From positions 1-64,000 of the forward strand of contig NZ_CABVQK010000014.1 in assembly GCF_902499335.1 (NCBI RefSeq): DNA of 64,000 nucleotides, written 5' to 3'. Below, piece by piece: positions 1 through 7,868 of the stretch. Position 1 is the first letter of the stretch. Each line of letters starts with the position of its first letter. The position numbers were made by a program, and so were the translations under genes. The notes beneath the pieces were generated by a model. It was not told where the DNA came from and ran no database searches. It saw only the letters and a list, made by a program, of their open reading frames with translations. Origin of the DNA: Burkholderia lata. Lineage in GTDB: Bacteria; Pseudomonadota; Gammaproteobacteria; Burkholderiales; Burkholderiaceae.

Positions 1-229
1 CAAATCGGCAGCATGATTGCCTCGGCCGCTCCACTTAAAAATCTCAGAAAACTGTCCGAACGAGTGAGGCCACCTCTGACTCCCACGCGAAGTGGTACTG
101 GATGCGATGCATTGTGGCGGCTCGCGGCCGTAATAGATGCAGCAAGTGGTAACGCGCGATTACCGGTATCGCGCACATCGAAATGCGCCGTCGCCGTGCT
201 ACGATTTTCGGCACACAGGAGACGCCGTC

Positions 230-610
230 ATGCAGCCCGAAACCGCCCGCCGTTTCGATACGGAATTCGCCCCGCGCATCGCGCAGGCAATCGCCGCCTT
301 CTTCGCCGATCACGTGCTGACCGACGTCGTCCCGTACAGCGGCCACGGGCACCCCACACGTGTGCAGATCCGCAGCACGCCGCACGAGCATGTCAGCGGC
401 TTCGAGCATCCGCTGAACCTCGAGCTGACCTGGGACACCGACGAAATCGAGCGGCTGATGGAGCCAGACGGCCCGCAACGCTTCGAGCACTACCTGGCCG
501 CGCTGCCGAAAAAGCTGGGCGCGTGGGAGGGTGCGCGCGACATCGATCTCCTGTCGCGCACGCAGGCCGACCCGCTCGTGCGGCTCGGCGGCCTCGACTT
601 CGAAGGCTGA
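230..610 (+). CDS. Conserved hypothetical protein, 126 aa
   Basis: I do not recognise a characterised family with certainty; it resembles short acidic proteins seen in Burkholderia genomes. The ATG at 230 is chosen because an AGGAGA ribosome site lies 8 bases upstream. An ATG at 137 in the same frame would add 31 residues of basic low-complexity sequence without a ribosome site. The product is soluble: no signal peptide or membrane segment, a charged N-terminal helix (residues about 3-22), then alternating charged and hydrophobic stretches. It stands alone, 159 bases before the next gene on the same strand. Function unknown. Confidence 0.7.
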   Translation: MQPETARRFDTEFAPRIAQAIAAFFADHVLTDVVPYSGHGHPTRVQIRSTPHEHVSGFEHPLNLELTWDTDEIERLMEPDGPQRFEHYLAALPKKLGAWEGARDIDLLSRTQADPLVRLGGLDFEG

Positions 611-769
611 GTGCCGGCGTCGCGCAATGCGGCCCGGTGATACACTCGACCGGCCCCGCTCCGGTGCAGTCGCGCCGGCCGGGCCGCTCATCGCCGCCTC
701 CACCCTTCCGCATGGTTGCGCACGCAACCGGCAACCGGGCGCGCGGACAACCACGCATCTGCTCCCGCC

Positions 770-2137
770 ATGAACGCCGATACCGGCCTGCCGCTTCCCC
801 AACGCTACTGGGCGATCGTCTGCGTCGCACTGGGCATCACGCTCGCCGTGCTCGACGGCGCCATCGCGAACGTCGCGCTGCCGACGATCGCGCGCGACCT
901 GCACGCATCCGACGCCGCGTCGATCTGGATCGTCAACGCGTACCAGCTCGCGGTCACGATCACGCTGCTGCCGCTCGCGTCGCTCGGCGAGCGCATCGGC
1001 TATCGCCGCGTCTACATCGCGGGGCTCGCGCTGTTCACGGCGGCGTCGCTCGGCTGCGCGCTCGCCGGCTCGCTGCCGATGCTGGCCGTGATGCGCGTGA
1101 TCCAGGGCTTCGGCGCGGCCGGCATCATGAGCGTCAACGCGGCGCTGGTGCGGATGATCTACCCGTCGTCGCTGCTCGGGCGCGGGCTGTCGATCAACGC
1201 GATGGTGGTGGCGCTGTCGTCGGCGATCGGGCCGACGGTCGCGTCCGCGATCCTGTCGTTCGCATCGTGGCCGTGGCTGTTCGCGGTCAACGTGCCGATC
1301 GGCATCGCCGCGGTATTCGGCAGCCTGCGCGCGCTGCCGGCCAACCCGCTGCACGACGCGCCGTACGATTTCGCGAGCGCGCTGATGAACGCGTGCGTGT
1401 TCGGGCTGCTGATCACGGCCGTGGACGGGCTCGGCCACGGCGAACGCCATGCGTATGTCGCGGCCGAGCTGGCCGTCGCGTTCGTCGTCGGCTACTTCTT
1501 CGTGAAACGCCAGCTGTCGCAGCCGGCGCCGCTGCTGCCGGTCGACCTGATGCGCATCCCGATGTTCGCGCTGTCGGTCTATACGTCGACGGCGTCGTTC
1601 ACGTCGCAGATGCTCGCGTTCGTCGCGCTGCCGTTCTGGCTGCAGAATTCGCTCGGCTTCTCGCAGGTCGAGACGGGCCTGTACATGACACCGTGGCCGC
1701 TCGTGATCGTGTTCGCCGCGCCGCTCGCGGGCGTGCTGTCGGATCGCTATTCGGCCGGCATCCTCGGCGGGATCGGGCTCGCGCTGTTCGCGGCCGGGCT
1801 GCTGTCGCTCGCGACGATCGGCGCGCACCCGGGCACCGTCGACATCGTGTGGCGGATGGCGCTGTGCGGCGCGGGCTTCGGGTTGTTCCAGTCGCCGAAC
1901 AACCGCGCGATGCTGTCGTCGGCGCCGCGCGAACGCAGCGGCGGCGCGGGCGGCATGCTGAGCACCGCGCGGCTGACCGGTCAGACGCTTGGCGCCGCGC
2001 TCGTTGCATTGATTTTCGGGCTCGCGCCCGATCGCGGGCCGACGATTGCGCTCTATGTCGCCGCGGCATTCGCGGCGGTGGCCGCGGTCGTCAGCATGCT
2101 GCGCATCGCGTCGCCGCGGCCGGACGCGGCGACCTGA
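770..2137 (+). CDS. MFS drug/metabolite exporter, DHA2-like
   Basis: A 455-residue inner-membrane transporter of the major facilitator superfamily, expected to export small hydrophobic compounds in exchange for protons. Membrane segments run through nearly the whole length, in the 12-14 range. Near the N-terminus LDGAIANVALPTI matches the motif of the DHA2 (EmrB/QacA) branch, and GERIGYRR matches the MFS loop 2-3 motif A. At 455 residues it is slightly short for DHA2. No membrane-fusion (EmrA-like) gene adjoins, so it probably works alone. The ATG at 770 was preferred over one at 716, which would add 18 polar residues ahead of the first membrane helix. The substrate cannot be read from sequence. 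Confidence 0.88.
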   Translation: MNADTGLPLPQRYWAIVCVALGITLAVLDGAIANVALPTIARDLHASDAASIWIVNAYQLAVTITLLPLASLGERIGYRRVYIAGLALFTAASLGCALAGSLPMLAVMRVIQGFGAAGIMSVNAALVRMIYPSSLLGRGLSINAMVVALSSAIGPTVASAILSFASWPWLFAVNVPIGIAAVFGSLRALPANPLHDAPYDFASALMNACVFGLLITAVDGLGHGERHAYVAAELAVAFVVGYFFVKRQLSQPAPLLPVDLMRIPMFALSVYTSTASFTSQMLAFVALPFWLQNSLGFSQVETGLYMTPWPLVIVFAAPLAGVLSDRYSAGILGGIGLALFAAGLLSLATIGAHPGTVDIVWRMALCGAGFGLFQSPNNRAMLSSAPRERSGGAGGMLSTARLTGQTLGAALVALIFGLAPDRGPTIALYVAAAFAAVAAVVSMLRIASPRPDAAT

Positions 2138-2168
2138 CACCGCCGCGCGCCGCATACGTGGCAGAGCA

Positions 2169-2762
2169 TCATGCCGCGTCGAGCGCGTCCATCACGAAGC
2201 GCACGCGCGCCTTCACACTCTCGCGCGGCAGTTCGATCAGCCGATAGCCATATGACGTGTAGCACTCGACCATCGCGTCGTAGGTGCGCACGGCTTCCGC
2301 GAAATCCTGCCGGCGCTCGGTGTCCTGCGCATAGATATCCGGCCACGGCGGCGCGATGAACACGCGCCGGTGATAGCGGAAACGGCGGGCCGCGGCTTCC
2401 GCATGCGCGGGTACCGCCAGCCCTGTCAGTTGCAGATAGCCAACCACGTCCGGCACGCCGCGATCGAAGAACACGGGCCCGCGCACGTGGCGCGCCAGAT
2501 CGTACGAGCGCATCTCCCAGCTCAGCATCAGCTCGGCGAACGCGGCCGGGTCGCGCCAAGGCAACGCCTGACCGTCGATCGCCATCTGGTCGCGGATCAC
2601 GCCGCGCCCGGCTTCCCGCGAGCGCGAGAAACCGGCGCGCTCGAGCGCGTCAAGCAACGTGCTCTTGCCCGAACCCGGGCCACCGGTCACGACGAAGAAG
2701 CGGCCGGTGGCGTCGTCGATCGCGTCGCCCTCGGCGCCTCCCTCCTGCCCGAACTCACGCAT
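2169..2762 (-). CDS. AAA-type P-loop nucleotide-binding protein (AAA_28-like)
   Basis: A soluble 197-residue P-loop protein. The Walker A motif GGPGSGKST is at residues 27-35 and a Walker B-like strand (VFFDRGVPD) lies near residue 90. The rest resembles small AAA_28/kinase-like proteins that may phosphorylate a small molecule. The ATG at 2762 lies inside the end of otsA and the two genes share 8 bases, so translation is probably coupled and the protein is likely made with OtsA. A link to trehalose metabolism is inference from this overlap only. An upstream start would extend it 17 arginine-rich residues into otsA and is less likely. Confidence 0.8.
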   Translation of the reverse strand: MREFGQEGGAEGDAIDDATGRFFVVTGGPGSGKSTLLDALERAGFSRSREAGRGVIRDQMAIDGQALPWRDPAAFAELMLSWEMRSYDLARHVRGPVFFDRGVPDVVGYLQLTGLAVPAHAEAAARRFRYHRRVFIAPPWPDIYAQDTERRQDFAEAVRTYDAMVECYTSYGYRLIELPRESVKARVRFVMDALDAA

Positions 2763-4176
2763 GCGCAACCCGCCGGCCCGCGCGCCGCGTGACCGACGCG
2801 GCGGCCGCGACACTGCGCAAGTCGGCGACGAACGTATCGCGCCAGACCGACAGGTCGTTCACGCGCAGCCGCGCGAGGTTTTCCTCGTGGCGCGCCTGCC
2901 GCTCCGCGAGCGGCATCGACAGCGCGCGCTCGAGCGCTTCGGCCATCTGCGATAGGTCGTACGGATTGACGAGGAGCGCGCCGGTCAGCTCGGCTGCCGC
3001 ACCGGCGAACTCCGATAGCACGAGCACGCCCGGATCGGCCGGATCCTGCGACGCGACGTACTCCTTCGCGACGAGATTCATCCCGTCGCGCAACGGCGTC
3101 ACGTAGCCGACCTGCGACATCCGGAAGAACGCCATCAGCAGGTTGCGCTCGTACTTGCGGTTCAGGTACTGGATCGGCGTCCAGTCGAGCTGCGAGAAGC
3201 GGCCGTTGATGCGGCCCGCCTCGCCTTCGAGCGTCTCTCGAATGTCCTGATAAGTCTTTACGTCGGAACGTGTCGGTGGCGCGATCTGCAGCAGCGACAC
3301 GCGCCCCTGCCAGCCCGGCGCGTTCGCGAGCATCCGCTCGAACGACTGGAAGCGCTCGACGAGCCCCTTCGAGTAATCGAGGCGGTCGACGCTCATCACC
3401 AGCTTGCGGCCGTCGAGCGCCTCGCGCAGCATCTTCACCGGCTTGCGCGTGCCGTACTGGACGGCCGCCTGCGCGATCGCGTCGGGATGCACGCCGATCG
3501 GATAGGCGGCCACCTTCACGACGCGGCCATGCGCATGCAGCATCCCGTCGTCGCTCGCCGCGCCGATCCCGCGCCGCTCGATGTAGTCGGTAAACGCCTG
3601 CTTGTCGGCCTCGGTCTGGAAGCCCGCGACGTCGTACGCGCACATGAACTTCACGAGCTCCTCGTGCGGCGGCACGAGACGCAGCATGTCGGGCGACGGA
3701 AACGGAATGTGCAGGAAGAAGCCGATCGGATTCTTCACGCCGAGCTCGCGCAGGTAATGCGCGAACGGCAACAGGTGATAGTCGTGCACCCAGATCAGGT
3801 CGTCGGGGCGCAGCAAGGCGGCGAGCTGCTTCGCGAGCATCGCGTTCACGCGCAGATAGCCCGCGTACTCCTGGCGGTCGAAGCGCGCGAGATCGCCGCG
3901 GTAATGGAACACCGGCCACAGCGTCGCGTTCGAGAAGCCGCGGTAGTACTGGTCGTAGTCGCGCCGGGTCAGCCCGACCGTCGCATAGGTGACGTTGCCG
4001 TCCCGCTGGATCGCGGGCTCGGTGTCGGGTGCGCCGACGATCTCGCCGTTCCAGCCGAACCAGACGCCGCCCGTTTCCTTCAGCGCGTCCATCACGCCGA
4101 CCGCCAGGCCACCCGCGCTCGGGCGCGTGTCCTCGCCGGCGGCGACACGGTTCGATACCACGATCAATCTGCTCAT
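2755..4176 (-). CDS. otsA: Trehalose-6-phosphate synthase OtsA
   Basis: A glycosyltransferase family 20 enzyme of 473 residues, the usual length, joining UDP-glucose and glucose-6-phosphate to make trehalose-6-phosphate in the cytoplasm (osmo- and stress protectant). Family signatures are clear: the N-terminal SRLIVVSNRVA strand, WFGWNGEIVG, the HDYHLLPFAHYLREL helix, VDRLDYSKGL at the nucleotide-sugar site and LRDGMNLVAKEYVA near the C-terminus. The start at 4176 follows a strong GAGGAGGGGA ribosome site; a start at 4275 would add 33 basic residues not typical of the family. The matching phosphatase otsB is not in this window. The next gene overlaps its end by 8 bases. Confidence 0.96.
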   Translation of the reverse strand: MSRLIVVSNRVAAGEDTRPSAGGLAVGVMDALKETGGVWFGWNGEIVGAPDTEPAIQRDGNVTYATVGLTRRDYDQYYRGFSNATLWPVFHYRGDLARFDRQEYAGYLRVNAMLAKQLAALLRPDDLIWVHDYHLLPFAHYLRELGVKNPIGFFLHIPFPSPDMLRLVPPHEELVKFMCAYDVAGFQTEADKQAFTDYIERRGIGAASDDGMLHAHGRVVKVAAYPIGVHPDAIAQAAVQYGTRKPVKMLREALDGRKLVMSVDRLDYSKGLVERFQSFERMLANAPGWQGRVSLLQIAPPTRSDVKTYQDIRETLEGEAGRINGRFSQLDWTPIQYLNRKYERNLLMAFFRMSQVGYVTPLRDGMNLVAKEYVASQDPADPGVLVLSEFAGAAAELTGALLVNPYDLSQMAEALERALSMPLAERQARHEENLARLRVNDLSVWRDTFVADLRSVAAAASVTRRAGRRVAHA

Positions 4177-4317
4177 GCGGCTTCCCCTCCTCGATTCGAT
4201 TGGCTGGCGCGCGGTGCGCGCCAAGGCGGACACGGCTGCCCGACGACGGCCGTGCGGCGCTTCAGACGTGAGCAATGCAGGTGTGAAAGGCAGCGGCGGA
4301 ATGCGGCGGCAATGGCA

Positions 4318-4530
4318 TCAGGCGTCCTGCTCCTGGCCGAGATCCCGCTGATAGTCGAGCCCTTCCGGGCGGGCGCCGCCCTGGTTGTGATCGCCGTCCG
4401 ACGGCGTCTCGCCGGGCGTGCCGGCAGGCGGCACCGATGGCGCGTCGGTCTGCGGACGCAGGCGGTCCGTCCCGGCTTCGGACGGCCGGGGCGAAAACCG
4501 CTTCGAACGGCGCATGGCTGGGTGTCTCAT
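4318..4530 (-). CDS. Small hypothetical protein, 70 aa, Pro/Gly/Asp-rich
   Basis: A short open frame upstream of otsA on the same strand. The protein has a basic N-terminus (MRHPAMRRSKRF) and a Pro/Thr/Gly/Asp-rich, probably disordered remainder ending in an acidic tail. ATG codons at 4530 and 4515 are both possible and neither has a strong ribosome site. No family is recognised. It is 141 bases from otsA, so it may share a transcript, but the evidence that it is a real gene is only codon use and placement. Confidence 0.4.
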   Translation of the reverse strand: MRHPAMRRSKRFSPRPSEAGTDRLRPQTDAPSVPPAGTPGETPSDGDHNQGGARPEGLDYQRDLGQEQDA

Positions 4531-4801
4531 GTGCGGCGCGGCTCGAGGCCGTCGTAGAAACATTCCATAACTGAAGAGTCTAGGTCGCTTCCTTGCACGC
4601 CAGAGTAACAATTACCTTCAATTTGTAACGTTTCGACCCCGCTCTATTCATCTATCCGACAATAGCGCCGCGCGCACGCGCGGCCTGCCGTACGGCGATT
4701 TGTCAAAGCTTTGCATTTTTCCTATGACAATTGCGAAACAATGACGCGGCATGAGGGCGCGCATGCGTTGCCGCTCACCCAGACAGGACTTGCACTCAGG
4801 G

Positions 4802-5353
4802 ATGAACATTCGTATCGAATCGCCGCGCCGGGCCATGCCGGCGCGCGTCGTGCTGGCCGCGATCGCCACGGCCGCACTGATGTCCGGCTGCAACTCGCTG
4901 TACAGCGAGGGCGCGACAGCCGGCGCCGGTATCGCGGGCGCCGCGATCGCCTCTAAGGTCACCAACAACGCCGCCGTCGCGACGGGCATCGGCCTCGGCG
5001 CCGTCGCCGGCGCGCGTGCGGGCGTCCAGTACACGCAGCGCGTCGCACACCGTTACACACAGGAACAGATCGCGAAGGCCGCCGGTCCGCTCGACGTGGG
5101 CGGCGTCGCGCCGTGGTCGACGCACCACTCGTTCCCGATCGAGGACGACGAGCAGGGCCGCGTGACGGTCAGCCGGATGATCAGCGTCGGTCCGCTCGAC
5201 TGCAAGGAAATCGTGTTCGCGGTCGACACGCCGGCGAAGGCCGACAAGGCCGCGCAATCGGCGTTCTACGTCGCCACGATCTGCCGCGACGGCCCCGCGT
5301 GGAAATGGGCGTCGGCCGAACCGGCGACCGAACGCTGGGGCGCGCTGCAATGA
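4802..5353 (+). CDS. Predicted lipoprotein A of a tandem paralogous pair
   Basis: A 183-residue secreted lipoprotein. A signal segment ends in the lipobox LMSGC with the acylated Cys at residue 30 (or 19 if translation starts at the ATG at 4835). A Gly/Ala-rich glycine-zipper-like stretch follows (about residues 38-75), then a soluble domain that closes with WKWASAEPATERWGALQ. The next gene ends in nearly the same words, so the two are paralogues. Its stop overlaps the ATG of the partner (ATGA), implying coupled translation. Expected location is the periplasmic face of a membrane. Function unknown; the glycine zipper suggests membrane insertion or oligomerisation. Confidence 0.85.
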   Translation: MNIRIESPRRAMPARVVLAAIATAALMSGCNSLYSEGATAGAGIAGAAIASKVTNNAAVATGIGLGAVAGARAGVQYTQRVAHRYTQEQIAKAAGPLDVGGVAPWSTHHSFPIEDDEQGRVTVSRMISVGPLDCKEIVFAVDTPAKADKAAQSAFYVATICRDGPAWKWASAEPATERWGALQ

Positions 5354-5844
5354 GCGTCGCGCTTCGTATCGCGGCCATCGGCGCGCTGTGCGCGGCGGCG
5401 GCCACGCTGTCGGGCTGCGGGTCGGTCGGCGCGGCGAGCGGCGCACTCGCCGGCGCGGCAACGGGCCTCGTCACCGCGAACCCGGCGGTCGGCGTCGGTG
5501 TCGGGATTGCGGTGCAGGCCGCGACCGACGAAGCCGTCAACCGCACGATGAAGCAGCTCCATCAGAACCAGCAGGACGCAATCGCGAAGACGGCAGGCAG
5601 CCTCGCCGTCGGCGAAGTGAAGCCGTGGAAGGTGAAGAACACGCTGCCGCTCGAAAACGGCGAAGGCGAAGTGCGCGTCACGCGTGCGTATTCGTCAGCG
5701 CTCGCGATGTGCAAGGAATTCGCGTTCTCGGTGAAGGACGGCGACAAGGCCGACTGGTATTTCGCGAATGCGTGCCAGCAAGGCACGCGCTGGAAGTGGG
5801 CGTCGGCGGAACCGGCGGTCGATCGGTGGGGGAATCTGCAGTAG
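5350..5844 (+). CDS. Predicted lipoprotein B of a tandem paralogous pair
   Basis: A 164-residue lipoprotein with signal segment and lipobox TLSGC (Cys 23), a Gly/Ala/Val-rich zipper region (about 24-60), and a soluble C-terminal half ending WKWASAEPAVDRWGNLQ. It shares with its upstream neighbour the order lipobox, glycine zipper, a helix with Q(D/E)(A/Q)IAK, an (E/G)V(K/A)PW segment, a conserved Cys in MCKEF/DCKEI, and the closing WKWASAEPA. The start overlaps the previous stop as ATGA. The pair probably arose by tandem duplication and both proteins are likely made together. No known function can be assigned. Confidence 0.86.
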   Translation: MSVALRIAAIGALCAAAATLSGCGSVGAASGALAGAATGLVTANPAVGVGVGIAVQAATDEAVNRTMKQLHQNQQDAIAKTAGSLAVGEVKPWKVKNTLPLENGEGEVRVTRAYSSALAMCKEFAFSVKDGDKADWYFANACQQGTRWKWASAEPAVDRWGNLQ

Positions 5845-5907
5845 CGATGCGATACGCCGCGCATCAAGCGCGGTGCCCTTGCCGTTCTGCTCAGCCGTAG
5901 CCGGCAG

Positions 5908-6014
5908 TCATGACTTGGACGCGCTCAGCTGCGTCACGCTGCCCTTGATCCGCGCGGAAGACGCATCCATCGTCCGGGTTGCAGGCCAGGCACTGCTCGG
6001 CTGTCAGCCAATCG
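5908..6014 (-). pseudogene. Remnant of a second TPR gene (3' end only, frameshifted)
   Basis: The non-coding stretch here aligns by eye with the 3' end of the TPR gene at 6846-7328. Read on the minus strand it gives E-Q-C-L-A-C-N-P-D-D, matching ERCLTYSPDD of the intact protein; then, after a one-base frame change, it continues A-S-S-A-R-I-K-G-S-V-T-Q-L, matching ALSAKIKERVAQL, to a TGA stop at 5908. Similarity ends near 6014. This is the tail of a duplicated, decayed copy at the distal end of the T6SS island. The alignment is seen directly; the duplication history is inferred. Confidence 0.7.
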
Positions 6015-6084
6015 AGTCACCCGCCGAGAATACGACTTGCCAATCCGGGCACGTCGATCATCGGCACGTGCGTCAGCCGGGCAA

Positions 6085-6771
6085 TCAGATTGATGCGCCT
6101 GTCCGTTGATTGAACGCAGCCCGCATGACATCCGGGCCGAGCATTTCCATTCGACTCAGCTCGGCGAGGACCGCCGCAAGTATGCCGTCGACCTCGGGAT
6201 CCACCGCTCTCATCTGCTTCAGCAATGCAGGCCGGAAAGCTTCGTCTTCACTGATTCCCGATTCGCCCGTCTGGCGCCGCGCGCGATACAGCACGCCAAC
6301 CCAATAGCGAGTGCGCTCGATTGCGCTCCATCCCGCATAGGTGTTCGGGAACCTCGCTTTTTCGATCGCTTGCCGAACGATTGTCTCGGGTTCCGCCAGA
6401 AACCGCATGAAGAACATCTGCTCTCCAACTGCAAGCTTCGACGCCGTCACCGGATCGAATGCGGTATAGGTTTCATAGCGAACGTCGGTAGCGGCCTCGA
6501 GTCGATTGCCGACTTGCACCCGGATGCCATCCCGCAGAACTATCCGCCGCTCCAGCGGAAATCGTGCTTCGCGCTCGTTGCGTGACAGCAGACGCCCCAA
6601 TTGCGGCGAAAACTCGACTTCATGTTGACGACCGATTTGCGCGTCGACGTGCCAAACGATGATCGTTTGGGACTCGGCATTCTCGAGCGCCTTCAGAAAA
6701 ATTGCCTCGGGAATCAACGCCGTCAACGATGAAGGCAGCGCGGAGTACGACAACTTGTCACGCTTCAACAT
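6085..6771 (-). CDS. Hypothetical protein at distal end of T6SS island
   Basis: A 228-residue protein with no family I recognise. It has no signal peptide or clear membrane helix. The N-terminal half is strand-like with charged turns, and the C-terminal half is helical and rich in Ala, Glu and Arg. The ATG at 6771 is preferred, with a G-rich ribosome site about 9 bases upstream; a TTG at 6786 is possible. It lies 74 bases downstream of the TPR gene on the same strand and in DNA less GC-rich than the flanking core genes, which suits the accessory cargo zone of a VgrG/PAAR island. An immunity or accessory role is conjecture from position. Confidence 0.6.
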   Translation of the reverse strand: MLKRDKLSYSALPSSLTALIPEAIFLKALENAESQTIIVWHVDAQIGRQHEVEFSPQLGRLLSRNEREARFPLERRIVLRDGIRVQVGNRLEAATDVRYETYTAFDPVTASKLAVGEQMFFMRFLAEPETIVRQAIEKARFPNTYAGWSAIERTRYWVGVLYRARRQTGESGISEDEAFRPALLKQMRAVDPEVDGILAAVLAELSRMEMLGPDVMRAAFNQRTGASI

Positions 6772-6845
6772 CACGACGGCCCCCAAGCAATTTGCCCGGA
6801 TAGTTCCGGGCCGGATACCGCAAACTTCGCACCCGGCGGCAGCGG

Positions 6846-7328
6846 TTACGCACGCGCGCGAAGCTGCGCCACCCTTTCCTTGATCTTCGCGGACAACGCA
6901 TCATCCGGGCTGTAGGTCAGGCAGCGCTCCAGATCGGCAATCGCAGCCTTGATATCGCCCAGCGTCTCGTAAGCGCGGGCGCGGTTGAAATAGACGAAAG
7001 GCTGATCGGGATTGAGCTTCAGCGCCTTGTCGAAATAATCCAGCGACTTCTGGTAGCCGCCGCCTTCGAGGAAAATCGTCGCGAGCGTGCAATACGCCGA
7101 CGCGTCCGTGTACCCCAGCTCGATGGCCCGATTCAGATCGTTCAACGCAAGATCCGTCTTCTTGATCATCGCGAAGGTCGTGCCGCGGTCGGCATACGTC
7201 GCCGCGTCTTCCGGCGCGATTTTCAGGATGTCGCCGTACAGCCCGAGCGCGTCCTCGATGCGCCCCTGCGACACGAAACCGCGCGCCCGCATGCGAATCG
7301 GTGAAAAATCGGGATTCTTGTCGGTCAT
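6846..7328 (-). CDS. TPR-repeat protein, T6SS-island accessory/immunity candidate
   Basis: A 160-residue cytoplasmic protein made almost wholly of tetratricopeptide repeats, about four 34-residue helix pairs (for example the repeat around YCTLATIFLEGGGYQKSLDYF and the one around VYFNRARAYETLGDIKAA). Such solenoids bind partner proteins. The ATG at 7328 has a GGAG site 9 bases upstream. It is 64 bases after the candidate immunity gene on the same strand. A decayed copy of its 3' end lies at 5908-6014, so the locus has been duplicated. A role as a second immunity or adaptor protein is inferred only from context. Confidence 0.8.
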   Translation of the reverse strand: MTDKNPDFSPIRMRARGFVSQGRIEDALGLYGDILKIAPEDAATYADRGTTFAMIKKTDLALNDLNRAIELGYTDASAYCTLATIFLEGGGYQKSLDYFDKALKLNPDQPFVYFNRARAYETLGDIKAAIADLERCLTYSPDDALSAKIKERVAQLRARA

Positions 7329-7392
7329 TCCATTCAGCTCCAAAAACTTCGTTTTTCCAATATTCGCTTCATCGTCCGGAAGCCGCTTCGGC

Positions 7393-7863
7393 TCAGCGAA
7401 CCGATTTCTCGATGAGCCCTTTCAGGTAGCTCTCAAGCACACTGAACCGGACAATCGACGCGTTGCGCCTGGTTGGATGCGGACCCGCCGCAGCTTTCAC
7501 GGCTTCCGGCAGATCATCCCTCAACCACAACTCGGGAATCTGCAACCGCGCGTACGATTCACCGTCAATCTCCTCCAGGACCATGTGGCCGCGCCATGGA
7601 TATTCGTTGAATACACCGGACACCTGATGTACGAAGAGTAGCGCCCGCTCCCCGATCTGGAGCGGTACGTTCCCCCACGTTGCAGGTCCGCTGTAAAACT
7701 CGAACTCCGTGCCGAGACGATCCGGCGTGATGCCCTTTCCGCAAGAATAGATCTGCTCGATTTTTGCGCGAAAAACGTGCGGACTCGGCGAATCGATGAC
7801 GGACACGATCACCAGGTCGTGCATTCCGACCGCGACGGAATAGAGGTTCTCTGACGCATTCAT
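7393..7863 (-). CDS. Candidate immunity protein to the PAAR effector
   Basis: A 156-residue protein of unknown family starting at the ATG at 7863, only 5 bases after the stop of the PAAR effector. No signal peptide or membrane helix is seen; the sequence alternates strands and short helices and has acidic patches (VLEEIDGES, LWLRDDLPEAV). Its position directly behind a toxin-type gene, its size and its lack of recognisable homology fit a cognate immunity protein, but this is inferred from gene order alone. Lack of an export signal would mean cytoplasmic protection, which sits awkwardly if the toxin acts in the periplasm; the TPR gene downstream is an alternative. Confidence 0.6.
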   Translation of the reverse strand: MNASENLYSVAVGMHDLVIVSVIDSPSPHVFRAKIEQIYSCGKGITPDRLGTEFEFYSGPATWGNVPLQIGERALLFVHQVSGVFNEYPWRGHMVLEEIDGESYARLQIPELWLRDDLPEAVKAAAGPHPTRRNASIVRFSVLESYLKGLIEKSVR

Positions 7864-7868
7864 AAGAT

